Part shown: in pieces, positions 24,120 through 36,586 of the stretch
How the letters are laid out: every line of letters begins with the position of its first letter
How positions within the stretch are numbered: position 1 is the stretch's first letter
Source of the DNA: Tricholoma matsutake
Lineage: Eukaryota > Basidiomycota > Agaricomycetes > Agaricales > Tricholomataceae
Length of the DNA: 64,000 bases
Assembly: GCA_026075535.2 (NCBI GenBank)
Contig: AP026550.1
Coordinates: forward strand, 4,402,001 to 4,466,000
Reading direction: 5' to 3'
Program-made: the position numbers and the translations under genes
The notes under the pieces: model-generated
Databases searched by the model: none
Told to the model about the DNA's origin: nothing
The model's input: the letters and a program-made list of their open reading frames with translations, nothing else

Positions 24120-27100
24120 CTCAACTGCGGCCACCCGGCCGTGCGAAAGAAAAAAACCCAGACAAGCCTGGTCTGAGTTCTACGAAAGTGCAACCTCCAT
24201 CTGTGAGACGTAGGAATGTTGAAATGGAAGAAATAGACGATGTTGACAAACATCGTCCATCGAAGCTGAAACTTTCGGACCCCATCCTTTTGGGACCCGA
24301 AGAGGGACCCCTGAGCAACGAAGAGGACGATCTGGAAGAGATCGTCCAGGAATTCACTCGGGATAGATTTCCCAATGGACCCAATTTTGAACCTCCCGGG
24401 TTTGATCCCTCTATCCCTGCAGTACTTCCGCCAGATCAGGTTGATGACCTGAACGACGTACTCTTCGCAATTTGTGAAGATCTGGCTGATAAAGCTAAAA
24501 GTAAAGGACCTCTTTCAAAGAAGGACCTTCCATGCCTCCATGAGGAGTGGAAACAATCTTGTCAGGACATCCTTAATGGAGTACCTGACAAACTACCTCC
24601 TTTAAGGGAGATAAACCACCATATCCCACTGGTGGATGAGAAGAAGAAGTATAACTACTATCTTCCCAAATGTCTGGACTCAATGAGGAAACCCCTCACC
24701 GAGAAAATATCCAAGTACTGCAAGGCAGGCTGGTGGCGCCCTGCCCACGCAGAGCAAGCAGCTCCAATGCTAGTAGTTCCCAAGAAAACAGGGAAACTTC
24801 ACACTGTGATCAACGCAGTGAAACGTAATGCTAACACGGTGAAAGATGTTACACCATTTCCTGATCAAGACTTGATTCATCTTGATGTCGCTTGAGCGAA
24901 GTACCGCTCGAAGATTGACCTCTTGGATGCCTATGAGCAGGTCCGAGTTGCGCCAGAAGACATCTGGAAAACCGCATTCTCGACTGTTCAAGGTGTTTAC
25001 AAGAGTCTTGTTATGCAACAAGGCGACTGCAATGCACCATCAACCTTTCAAAGGTTGATGAACTCCATATTCCGAGACTACATCGGAATATTCGTCCATG
25101 CCTACCTGGACAATATTTTTGTGTTCAGTGACACAATTGAAGAACACCAGAAACATCTGGAGCTCATGTTTGACAAGCTACGTGAGCATTCTCTGTACCT
25201 TCATGCAGAGAAGTGTGAACTCTATGCTGAAAAGGTAGAGTGTCTCGGTCACATGATTGACAAACACGGCCTACACGCTGATAGTGATAAAATGGCGCGT
25301 ATACGAGAGTGGAAAACTCCTCATAATTATCACAAAGTCCAGTGTTTTCTGGGACTCGTGCAGTATCTGGCACATTTCCTGCCAGATATAAGTGCCTTCA
25401 CTAGTCCGCTTTCTGCAATGACTAAAAATGGCCAAGCCTTTTTGTGGCGACCGTTGCACGATCATTGCTTCCAGATGATTAAACACATCTGTTGCACGAC
25501 ACCAGTGCTGAAGCCGATCGACCCAGATTCACCTGAACCATTATGGGTGATCTGTGACGCCTCAGTCTTTGGGACTGGGGCAATGTATGGTCAGGGACCT
25601 GAGTGGCAAACTTGCTGCCCTGCTGGGTTCCTGTCCAAGAAATTCTCCAACGCTCAAAGGAACTACCGTACCTTTGAGCATGAGATGATTGCCATACTTG
25701 AGGCACTCCTCAAGTGGGAAGACAAACTGATTGGTAGGCGCATTCATGTCATCACCAATCACCAGGCACTTGAGTTTTTCCAAACTCAACGCCAACTGTC
25801 TGCTAGGCAAACACGATGGATGGAATATCTATCGCATTTCAACTTTGACATTCGTTATGTCAAAGGCAAATTGAACAAAGTAGCGGATGCTCTGTCCTGC
25901 TACTACCAATTCAACTCTTGGGATGATGCTCCTTTAGTCCAACACTACGTCTTCGCAGATGTACATCTCGACCCCAACCACGAGGATCTCCCGTGGGATC
26001 GACATCTCGAAATCAAAAATCGAGTAATTGAAACTCGTTCCGCTGCTTCCCAGCAGAAACAAGTTGGTGAACAACTAAAAGCTCTTCGAGAACGAGTCAA
26101 AGAGCGTGAGGCAGCTGCAGCCATAATGACTGCAAATGCAGAAGAAGTAACCACAACTCCTTCAGACACCAACCAATCGCAGGATGATCCTTCAATTTAT
26201 GCCTCTCAGGCTAAAGGGCCTGACCTGCACATTCACATGTCAGAGTTAGACCCCCTGAACGACGATATCCGCAAGGGATATGTCAACGACAAACATTTCA
26301 AGAAGGTTCTTGAAAAACCTAAGGACCACCCGGACTTCCAGATTCGGGATGATTTCATTTGGAGAAAGAACAGAGGAGGCAAAGATGTTCTTTGCGTCCC
26401 CACCTCTACTTCCAAGGGTATGACCTTACATGGTCGTATCATTGAACAAGCCCACACACTGGTAGGGCATTTCAGCCCTCTGAAAACATCGGAATACATC
26501 CGATGTTGGTATTGGTGGCCTCGACTTCAATACAAAGTCGAAAAGTACTGTGATTTGTGCGAACCTTGCGTCCGCTCGAAGGGGGAATACCGCTCCCCTC
26601 AAGGCAAGCTGCACTCATTACTGACACCCATGAGACCATGGGAGTCAATTGGAATGGATTTTATTGGACCCTTCCCAGAGTCCGATGGATTTGACTACCT
26701 TTGGGTAATTATATGTCGTCTGTCTTCCATGGTTCACCTTATCCCAGTGAACACGACAACAACAGCATTGCAACTATCTCCCATCTTCATGAAGGAGATT
26801 GTCCGTTTGCATGGACTACCTGGCTCGATCATTTGCAATTGAGACTCTAAATTCATGTCCAAATGGTGGCGTGAAATCCACCGTATCTTGGACGTAAAGA
26901 TACTCATGTCCACGTCATTCCATCCTCAGATGGACGGAATAATGGAACGCGCAAACCATTTGATCACTCAAATCCTCCGAGCGTTCATTGTGTCCAATCA
27001 GAAAGATTGGGTAAAGTTCCTCTCTCTTGTAGAGTTTGCAATAAACTCTACCATTAACAGAGCAATGGGTATGGCCCTGTTTGAAATCAACTACGGATTC

Positions 27101-27760
27101 TTGCCTCGCATGATGCAAGAACTTCCTTCTACAGAACGCATTCCTCCCTGATTGTGTACTTTTGCAATGAATGCACTGCAAAACATGGCAATGGCCCATG
27201 ATAGCATCATTGCTGAAAGAGTCTTTCAGTGGCACTATGCTAACAAGCATTGGCACGAGGAGCCCGATATCAAACAAGGAGACCTTGTTTACCTTTCCAC
27301 CAAAAATCTTGCATTGCCAAAGGGACATGCAAGTAAGCTGCTACCTAAATTTGTAGGACCCTACAAGGTCCTACAAGCTTTACCCGAAAAATCCAGCTAT
27401 GTGCTGGATCTTCCCAGCAAGTTGAAACGCCGGTGTATACACCAGCGTTTCCATGTGAGCCTACTAAGGCCTCACCACCCTAACGATGACTCGTTGTTTC
27501 CCAACAGGCGTTATCCTGACGCATATGACTTCGGTGCCCCAGATGACACTGAATGGTATGTCGAAGAAATCACAGCTCACAAGTGGTGTGGCCATACCAT
27601 CCTGTTTGAAGTCAAGTGGAGTCTGGGAGACACCACTTGGGAACCTTTAGCAAACTGCAACGATCTTGCAGCTCTAGACGCTTATCTGGCACTGATGGGT
27701 GCCAGAGACTGGCAAGAATTGCCAAAACGTGCAGGAACTCCTGCGCATCGACAAACTTAG
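24116..27760 (+). pseudogene. Gypsy-A pol: RT, RNase H, integrase, chromodomain
   Basis: One frame with three in-frame TGA codons (24893, 26840 and 27149). RT begins near 24640. Its active box reads YLDN (25103-25114) instead of YLDD. RNase H follows (CDASVFGTGAMYG near 25557), with TNH at 25754-25762 in place of TDH. The integrase has an HHCC finger (about 26450-26575) and a core starting MDFIGPFPESDG near 26656. A chromodomain (VEEITAHKWCGH near 27560) closes the protein at 27760. The two Asp-to-Asn changes are G-to-A changes that would remove a CpG. The element cannot retrotranspose by itself. Confidence 0.95.
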
Positions 27761-27884
27761 CTACTTCAAGATTTCGAAGTCACGTTGGGCGGGTAACTGT
27801 CCAGCAGATTTCAAACTCCACAACTGTACATCACAACGCGTGGAGTTTCAAATTTTTTCTTTCTTCATCGCTTGGTACATTACC

Positions 27885-30287
27885 ATGGTGAGTATTCCAC
27901 CAGACAAGGATGACCCCATGGGGGATGATTTTGATGACAAAGAACCTAGCCAGACACGTGAGACGGGCCCCAGTGGCCGGTCTTGAAAGGGGAAGGAGAA
28001 GCAGAGAGAGCTCGAGCCCACCAGCTCGAGCAGCAGCAACACTCGACACCATCGCTCGCCAAGCCCTGGCGAGATCAAAGAAGCCATCAGTGCTAGCAGA
28101 TGTTCTGCTAGAGAAGAATAAAACCGGCAAGCTGGTGTGGGCACCAGCTCTTCCGCTACCGGAAATTGGAGGATTGACGGTGAAGGCATCATCCTTCACC
28201 GAGGCACTTGCAACATCTGCAAGAGCTATGCTTTACATGTGTACACCCATGTGTATGACCAAGATGATGAATATTTCGACGCAAAGAAGCGTCGAGATTC
28301 GGAAATTAACTCTGGCGCTCTCGCCAGAGCCAATCGTGTTTATGATGAATACAAAAAAGATATTGCTGCCCTCCAGGATACCATCCGGAACCTGGAGGAT
28401 GAGAATGAGCACCTGCATGAGCAGCTCAATGGATGTTCATCCAAGCGAGCTCGTACTTGTGAACCCTCTCCTTACCCTGACAGACCTCAGGGTAATTCAT
28501 ATGCTGGTGCAGCCTCTCGGCCTGCTCCACCTCCTGCTCCCCGCCCCGTTGTCCCCGACAAGGACGTTAACATGAATGAGGTCTACCCACCTCTTCCTAA
28601 CCTTCCACCCCCAAGATATACATTCTCGGGCCCTGACATTCCCAGGACGGTGAACTGGAAACCAGCTCCCAAGCTGCATGGCCAAGTTCCTACGTCCATT
28701 CCTCAGAACACTGAGGAATTTGATAGCTGGTCCCGGATGGCCCACACCTCCGGGAACTTCGCAATGTTGGAACGAATGCGCGAGTACATGCGGTTTGTCA
28801 ATGACACTCCTTCAGGGGCTTGAATGCCCCTGATGACTTATGCCCTTGCCCACTGGAGATTACCTGGTTGGCTCCCTGTTCAAATGCAGTCGGCTCGAGG
28901 ATTACGCCGACTCAACGACCCTACTCGCCTGGAGCAACCCTCACTCCTGGATTCTGCTGAAATGTGGGCACAATTCATGCACCGACACCTGTACCAGTGG
29001 CGATTCCACCCTGGTACCCTACTGGACAAACAGAGGGTCTCCCTCCCACATGTCAGGGGACAACTCCTGCTTCATCAACAGATTCCTTCAGGGCTCTCCC
29101 CTGAAGCCAAACTACTTCTCTACCTTCGTATTGCAGAGGTACTAGCCACACCAGGATTGTACCGACAGATTCGAGAGTGCGAACACCTCTCACTGTCCCC
29201 CGTGCGCCGTCGGCAGCCCATGCCGATCAGCAGCAATACAATTTCCCTTGAGGACGTCATACAACACCTTGCTTCTATGGGAGTCTCGGACGAGGAAGTC
29301 CGAGAAGGTTCTCACTATGCCATCGGCTGGCTTACAGCGACGGCTACTGCCAGCTCTTCCCATTCGGAAGAGTCTTCTACCGCTGCAGACATCGTAAGAC
29401 GTCTGCGGCAACATCAAAATACCCGTTCAGAGGACGCTCCTCTGATGTCTGAACCCCAGTGGTGGATCGCCGGGCCTAACAACGTGGCCCTTCGAGAGCC
29501 ATGAAGAAAAAGAAAAAGAGAATCCACCACTCCCACCAGGGGCGGAGCTCCCTCTCATTCAGGGCAACCTTGCCCTGAATCAATGACTTCCACTGCCCCG
29601 TCCTCTGGATTCTCCGCTGGACTATCTGCATCTATGCACACGAGCACCTCTCGCGTGGACATCCAACCCCCTGCCAGCACCGGACCTTCGTATCTGTCCG
29701 GCTGGCGTCCAACTCCTCCAGAGGAATATTCCCTGGAGAACGATCCAAACTCAGGATGGTCCAGATCCCCCCTCATTGTCAAGGCGACTCAAGGCCAGAA
29801 GAAGGCCTTGAAGAGAGCTAGGAGAGTCGCCGCTGGCATCCCTCCTAACGGGCACAAGAAGCCCGTTAGCAAATTCACTCCAGTCGCGTCTACCAAGCCG
29901 CAAAAAGTCAGAGATGCTGAGGACGACGGTGATACCACCGACTCCATCTCTTCATCCGACGATGAAACATTCACTGTCGATAAGTCCACTGTCGATAAGG
30001 ACCGTTTCCCTCTTGATGAAGGGCAAACGACAGACACCTCGGCTCTGGGGAACTCCCCAGAGACACCCATATCCCAATTGTCTTCGTTGGCATCAAACAA
30101 CGAAATGACCCTGCTTTCTTCCGCACCCGATTATGAGTGTGAAGACCCTGTACCCACAACTCTGGAGGAAGTTAGACGTATGATAGTCGACGTCAACCTC
30201 CCCGATTCCTTGTCAAACCTCGACGAGTCCAACATATCATCGTTGAGCCTCGACGATACCCACATCCCCGATGACCCTACTAAATAA
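27885..30287 (+). pseudogene. Gypsy-A ORF3, about 800 codons, unknown function
   Basis: A single frame from ATG 27885 to TAA 30285-30287, downstream of integrase in the same orientation. It is broken by TGA near 27985, TAA near 28119, TGA 28821-28823 and TGA 29502-29504. It holds a short CNIC motif near 28215, a predicted coiled coil (YKKDIAALQDTIRNLEDENE near 28350), a Pro-rich region, a conserved middle block (MPLMTYALAHWRLPGWLPVQ) and a Ser/Asp-rich tail. I see no membrane helix, so it does not look like an envelope gene despite its position. I recall similar proteins next to agaricomycete Gypsy pol genes, without a known role. Confidence 0.75.
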
Positions 30288-30433
30288 GGTCGTTGCGTTT
30301 TTTAATAAACAAACGAATTGATTCACCTCGTCGTACCCTGATGATACCCACATGCCAGACGATACTCTCTTCAAGATCGTCTACTTACTCAAAACATTAT
30401 GCTTCTCCCCTGGACAAAGCCTAAGGGGGAGGG

Positions 30434-30631
30434 TGTGGTGACCCGGGGCTTGACCCCACATTTGTATATATTATATTTCTTTGCTATTGACCTGGCTGGC
30501 CCCTATAAAGGGACCAGCCTTCTATTTTACATAAGCGATCCTTTACTACCACCTCGAGTACACACAATAATATACGTTATTCGTGTTTAGCTCCTGCGTG
30601 ATCTTAAGGGACCCCCCTCCGACTCACAACA
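30434..30631 (+). repeat. Gypsy-A 3' LTR
   Basis: 198 bp, preceded by the purine tract at 30423-30433 and followed by CCTAT. It keeps five CpG sites lost in the 5' copy. Confidence 0.97.
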
Positions 30632-32872
30632 CCTATCTCCTTGGAGGATGCCGATGCCACTGCAGCCACCCAAGCTTTTGACAGGATCTTATCCCATTGT
30701 TTCTTCTTCAGCAGATTCACAAGGCCAACTAGATTTGATGTGGACCGGATTTGATAAGTTTGCCCTTCGCGTATGTCTTGATGATCACCCCAGTTGGTCT
30801 TGGAAAAGTCACCACGAGGTCGAGGGGGTGTGACTTCTTCACCTGTATGCCACATGAGCAAAGCGCACTTAACCTTAATGAGATCAACATGGCTATCATA
30901 GATGTGTTAGATGATGAGGAGCACATACCACTTGGATGGAATATACGAGTGCGCTGACTGGTGGGTCCTCCTGACATTCTGATGAAGGTACAAGAGATAT
31001 GCTGGTGAGATGAGTTGCGAACGTGTGGATTATGAGACTGGATTGGAATACTCCCTTGGAATAGTCTGAGGTGAGCGCCAGTAGTAGCATTAATAGATAC
31101 TTACAATAGGTTTCTTTCCTGCTCCAACGTCCTCATAGATCTCGTAGTAAAAGGGTCGTTGTTTGTCATTATCCCCAAGAGCCCATACGACATACTCGGC
31201 ACGTTTCTCTGTGGAGTCAAGGCCCAAAGCTTTAAAAAGTTTCTTCAGATTGGTATGGGCTGCGGTTGCAAAAGTATTTCACCACGATGCTAGCCGTGCT
31301 TCCACCTACAATGTTGTTCACCATTAGTATGGAAAAAATGATGGTTACGACACATACAAGAGTGACAACAATCTTCTTGAGCTCGGCATTGTTGACTAGG
31401 GAATAATCAGAGATTACTTCATTCCACACATCGTTGACTTGATCCTCTGTGGGCTGTTCCCATGGCCTGATAGTACCAATGAGATCACAAAGACGAGGAA
31501 TAAACTTGGAGCGGAAAACTGTTCGAAGGTCTGGGGGTAATGATGAGAGTTTGATGTCTTCCTTCTTTAACCATTCTCCAGGCTCGCGTTTCCTGACTAG
31601 TTCTGAGACAGATGTAGTCGGAACAATCTTGGCAATGGAATGAACCTGAAGTATTAATGACAACATTACTAGTCAATAATTGTAGGCATACTATTGCAAA
31701 CGCACCTTTGATGTTCTGGGGTTCACACCACCCCCATAGTACCTTACAGCTGACTTCGTCTTTGGTGCCACATTTTTCTCAACCTCCTCTGCTCCATCAT
31801 CATTGCTAAAGCCGCCAAGGGCTTCGTTGGACTCGTGGCCTGTAGTATAGATGGTATCTGGGACGCTGGCTGCACTTGATATTGACATTGAAGAAGAAGA
31901 TCGTCGGCGAGGAACTTGGGTGGCTGCCAGTTCTTCACCAGCATCGTGGGCGTCCCAATCGTCGCAAAGACCACCAAGCTTCTTCTTAACCTTCTTGGAC
32001 TTTGCAGCTCTACTCCCAAGATTAGCAGTCTGAAGACGAGAATCGAGTCACATACTTTTCAACTGGATCAGCTTTTCATTTGCCTTGAACATTGTTGATC
32101 GGTGCAGTTATCGTGGGAACTGATCACTGAGAGGTTATCTCTGATTGCACTGGCACCTTTGCTGCCTTACCTTTCTTCTTTTTGGTCAGTCTCTGCTTGG
32201 GTTCTTCTTCAGAGCCATCCAGGATCATCTCATCTTCATCTTCATCTTCCTCATCCTCCCCTTCCTGCTCATTTTTGGGATCACCTTGCTTGTATTCATC
32301 GCTACTTCCAGGACCCGAAGATACTGGATCAATAACTTCACTGTCTAGATCATGGCAGTCATCAACAGTGAACATTGACTGAGTGACGATGCGACAGACA
32401 TACCAAGGTCTTCGTATCCTGACATGACTTTTTTGGATTGAGCTACTTTGGCTGTCGTTGCGCGCAGATGTTTTTCCCATTGAATCTCTTGTGGTACTAT
32501 AGATAACATTAGTTTCCATCGGCATGAGTGACTCGACATACCAGGTTCATCGAGTTCTTGAGGAATTGGCAGCCTTGTTGATTTTGTTGTTCGACCATGG
32601 GGTGGATGGTTTGCGTCACGAGATGCATCTTCATCCTCTTTCTGCATTGAGTCTTCAAGAACAGCTGCCTTGTGGATCCCTTCAGCACGTTTTTTCACTT
32701 GCTCTTCTTTATCCCTGGCTTTCTCATCTCGAATAGCGGTGGCCTCTGCAGGAGTTTTCCTTGGTCTGGGCTTATCAGGTGCTCCAGGCGCTGGATCATG
32801 GTTGGGGCGTAGATTGGGTCATAGGGATGGAGGAAGGGAGGAAGTGAGAGGTGGAGGAATTTTTTGCTTCAT
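30632..32872 (-). pseudogene. Unknown multi-exon gene, main part, split by Gypsy-A
   Basis: From ATG 32872: an in-frame TGA near 32820, a Lys/Glu-rich charged region (KARDKEEQVKKRAEG), acidic stretches near 32240, and a Lys-rich motif (KQRLTKKKKGK). A conserved globular part follows (VFRSKFIPRLCDLIGTIRPW near 31500; EYVVWALGDNDKQRPFYYEI near 31170). Several GT-AG introns are visible, for example near 31110 and near 30930. A frameshift lies at a T-run near 31228. The frame reaches 30632 and continues at 20767 beyond Gypsy-A. I recall this protein type as highly multicopy in agaricomycetes, of unknown function. It is divergent from the Plavaka gene at 33131, with about 260 bp between the starts. 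Confidence 0.65.
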
Positions 32873-33130
32873 AATGGTGGTCAAAGAGAGAGAGAGAGAG
32901 GGTGCAATCAGCCCAGGAGGTTCGTTCTCATGTTCAACTCTGAATTTGCAATGTACTGATCATCATCCTCCTAGGCTAATCTCACTCACGGCGATCTGCT
33001 CCACATATATATGAACTAGGCACGTTAGTCATATTATTATTCAACTTCAACTTATGGAGCCGAATGTCGCCACTCCATTACTTCATTGAACGTCACCACT
33101 CCATCTCTTCATTGAACTTTAAGCTTCAAT

Positions 33131-36100
33131 ATGTCTGACTCAGAGCCTGGTGCCCATCACTATCGCAGGACATTCAAGTCGGCATGCCACAAATGCCCTG
33201 TTCAGGGGTGCAAGAAATTTTGCAAGACCTCGGGTGGGCTCAGACGACACATTTCAGCAAAACATGAGCCAACTCGTGCTTGTCCCTTGGCTGACATTCT
33301 TGCCAATCTGGAGCCTTCGCGTACACCTACACCTGTATCCCCACCTCCAGCATCTGATAACGACACTCAGGAGCCGATGTTTGAACCATACTTGCCCACT
33401 CACTCATCCTGCTGTTCTCCGCGTCGTTCACGCTCTGGTTCTCCACTTGGAGCCTCGGCACATTCACCACGTCCACCATCACTGCAGCAAGATCCTGCCA
33501 TCCACACAGAATACCACCCATTGCTTGATGGTAATATTGTTGATCTAAACAAGACCATCCATCAACTAATCATGGACTCTTTTAGGAACACCGTGTGATC
33601 GGCTGGGGAACGATCTCCCACCAGGGGCTCCTCCGCCACCTCGAGACCAACTCGCAGCTGATGACTATTCACCATTCAGTAGCCAAGCAGAATTTGAGCT
33701 TGTAGAGTTCTTATATGCAGAAGAGGAGATGTCAGCAGGGAAAATAGATAAACTTATGGCTATTCTCAAAGCACTGTATCCTGACGACGACCCACCACTT
33801 GCTGATCACAAGGAGTTGTATTCCCTGATTGATGAGATTCAACAAGGTGATGTTCCTTGGCAGTCATTTTCAGTTCAGTATAATGGAGAACAGGCATTGG
33901 ACGCAGTTGACAATGTAGCGGGACCTCCTTGGCAATGTCAGCAATGGGAGGTTTGGTTTCGCGATCCCCTCAAAATCATGGAGCAGCAGCTCGCCAACCC
34001 TGATTTTGACGGCCAGATTGATTATGCTCCAAAGTGAATCTTCAAGAGGGGCAAGTGGCAGTACACTGATGTTTTCTCAGGTAACTGGGCATGGAAGCAA
34101 GCGGTATGTTGTTCTCATTTCTCATACCCTGTAGCAAATCTTCATTCACTCTTGCAGGATATAATTGCGGAGGATGATGAGTGTCATGGTGCAATGTTTG
34201 TGCCAATTGTTCTTGGAAGTGATAAAATGACTGTATCAGTAGCGACAGGACAAACTGAATTTTATCCTCTGTATATATCCCCCGGCAACATTCACAACTC
34301 GGCTCGCCGCGCGCACAGGAATGGTGTCGCATTATTGGGATTTCTTGCCATTCCCAAAAGTTTGTCATTTTATATTCCATAATTTTCTCTGGCATAGCCT
34401 GATAACAAAAAATTATACAGCATCACAAGAGCATGCTAGTGATGCAAATTTTCGAAAATTTTGGCGCCAACTTTTTCATGACTCACTAGAACACATACTT
34501 TCTTCCCTCTGGCCATACATGTCACAACCACGGCTGACACGATGCGCTGATGGTCATTATCAGCATGTCATTTATGGTCTGGGTCCTTACATTGCTGACT
34601 ATCCTGAGCAGGCACTACTCGCTTGCATTGTTCAAGGTTGGTGTGCTCGGTATGTTTGTGTCTCTCTCGTGTATTTCACAAATAGCACTCAACTAATATT
34701 GTTCAGATGTACTGCGCCATCGGATGATCTTGATCGACCAAGTGTCCATCGATCCCATCAACATACTGACACATTACTTGACACGTGTACTCTTAAGGAA
34801 CTTTGGGAGGAGTATGGAATTGTCGGAGACTTATTGGTATGGAATGTAGTTTTACTATACATATGTCGAGACTTATTGATGCCATATTTCGCTAGCCATT
34901 CACTGCTTCATTCCCTCGAGCCGACATACATGAACTTATCTCGCCTGATATCCTCCATCAAATCATCAAAGGTACCTTCAAGGATCACATTGTCGACTGG
35001 GTTGAACAGTACATAAAGGATGCACATTCAAATGCCAAGGCACTTCATATTCTGGCGGACATCGACAGGAGGTACATTGTTCGCTGTGGCATTATTTGTG
35101 TGACATTCAATCACTTATCAGGATTGCAGCTGCATCACCATACCCTGGCCTTCGACACTTTCACCAAGGAAGAGGATTCAAGCAGTGGACGGGAAACGAT
35201 TCTAAGGCTCTTATGAAGGTGAGAGAAGCATCCGAAAGCAGAAATTGATACACCTGTGCTTACTTTAGCTGTCTCTGTAATAGGTATACCTCCCAGCAAT
35301 TTCTGGTCATGTACCTCCCCAAATGGTGCAGGCTGTAAGTGCGCTTATTGAGTTCTGCTATATTGTTCGGCGATCAGTTATCGATGAAGATACATTGGCT
35401 GTGCTTGATGCCACTCTTCTGCGGTTCCATGCAAATCACGAAATCTTTCGTCAACTTGGTGTTTGGCCTGATGGGTTTTCCCTTCCTCGACAACATTCTC
35501 TGATGCATTATCGATACCTCATTCAAATGTTTGGTGCTCCCAATGGCCTCTGTTCATCAATTACTGAGTCAAAGCACATCTGAGCTGTCAAGCACCCATA
35601 CAGGCGCTCCAGCTGCAATAAACCGCTCAGCCAGATGTTGTTGACAAATCAGCGAATGGATAAACTTGTGTCGGCTCGGGTCAATTTTACTATGCATGGT
35701 ATGATGGAAGGCCCTTCACACATCCCGTTTCCTGCCCCCCCTGCCCCAAATCATCTTGTACCTGATCCAGAAGATGGAGACCCTGATGAAGATGCTGTCA
35801 ATGGTCCACCATCTCTTAGTGAAGTTAAGCTATCAAAAACCAGAAGTACGTTATCAAATTCTTTTCTCGGTGCCATATCTCATCTGTCACTGAAGTGAGA
35901 GGTGTTCCGCATGATGTGTTTGAACTTGCAAACTACATCAATCAGCCACAATTACCAGAGTTCATCCGAAGGTTTCTTTATGATCGACTTAATCCTAACG
36001 CTGAGGTTGATGGAGCTCATGTCCCTCTGGGTAGCTGTCCAGAGTTCTCTAGTTCTGTGTATGTGCATTCATCAGCACGTGCAACATTTTATGCCCCAAG

Positions 36101-36557
36101 TGACCTCTGTGGTGTTGGTGGGATGCATTGAGAATGGATTCGCTCTGTCAAGTCATGGTATGGAGGGCCTGCAAGGCAAGACTGCGTATTCATTGCAAAT
36201 GAATTGGATGAACGTGGTTTTTGTGGACTTGAAGTTGCACGAGTTTTTTTGTTTTTCTCCTTCAACTTTGAGGGAGTCAATTATCCGTGTGCATTGATTC
36301 AATGGTTTTCAAGGGTTGGAGAAGAGCCTTGTGATGAGACAGGGTTATGGATGGTTCGGCCTGATTTTTATCACCATGCACCATGTTTAGTGGTTGTCCA
36401 TCTTGATTGTATGTTGCGAGGGGCCCATCTGATTGGAGTTGCTGGTGATCATTTCCTACCACAAGAGGGTTTTGATTTTTCACATTCACTCGATGCGTTC
36501 AAAGTATTCTATGTAAACAAATATATAGACTACCATGCACATGAGACAGTATTTTAA
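33131..36557 (+). pseudogene. Plavaka-type transposase with N-terminal C2H2 finger
   Basis: Nearly full-length, multi-exon. A C2H2 finger (CPVQGCKKFCKTSGGLRRH near 33195) is followed by a Pro/Ser linker, then EVWFRDP (near 33950), VPIVLGSDKMTVSVATGQTE (near 34205), CADGHYQHVIYGLGPYIADY (near 34545), GFSLPRQHSLMHYRYL (near 35475) and SITESKHI (near 35560). The C-terminal part is FYAPSDLCGVGGMH to the stop at 36555-36557. GT-AG introns are visible at about 34109-34158, 34652-34706, 34837-34897 and others. Defects are a one-base frameshift near 33595 and TGA at 34035, 35581 and 36129. The family recall is strong; the catalytic residues were not assigned. Confidence 0.88.
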
Positions 36558-36586
36558 TTTTTACTGTGGGTATAATAATAATAAAT

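Larger units (their letters stand above)
20768..30631 (+). mobile_element. Gypsy-A: complete 9.9-kb LTR retrotransposon with a third ORF
   Basis: Ty3/Gypsy chromovirus of 9864 bp. It has two 198-bp LTRs (TGTGG to CAACA) and a perfect 5-bp target duplication CCTAT at 20763-20767 and 30632-30636. A purine tract AAGGGGGAGGG lies at 30423-30433. Order: leader, gag part, inverted ORF3 segment, protease, pol (RT, RNase H, integrase, chromodomain), ORF3. It sits inside an unknown minus-strand gene. Stops and a changed catalytic box make it inactive. Confidence 0.97.
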
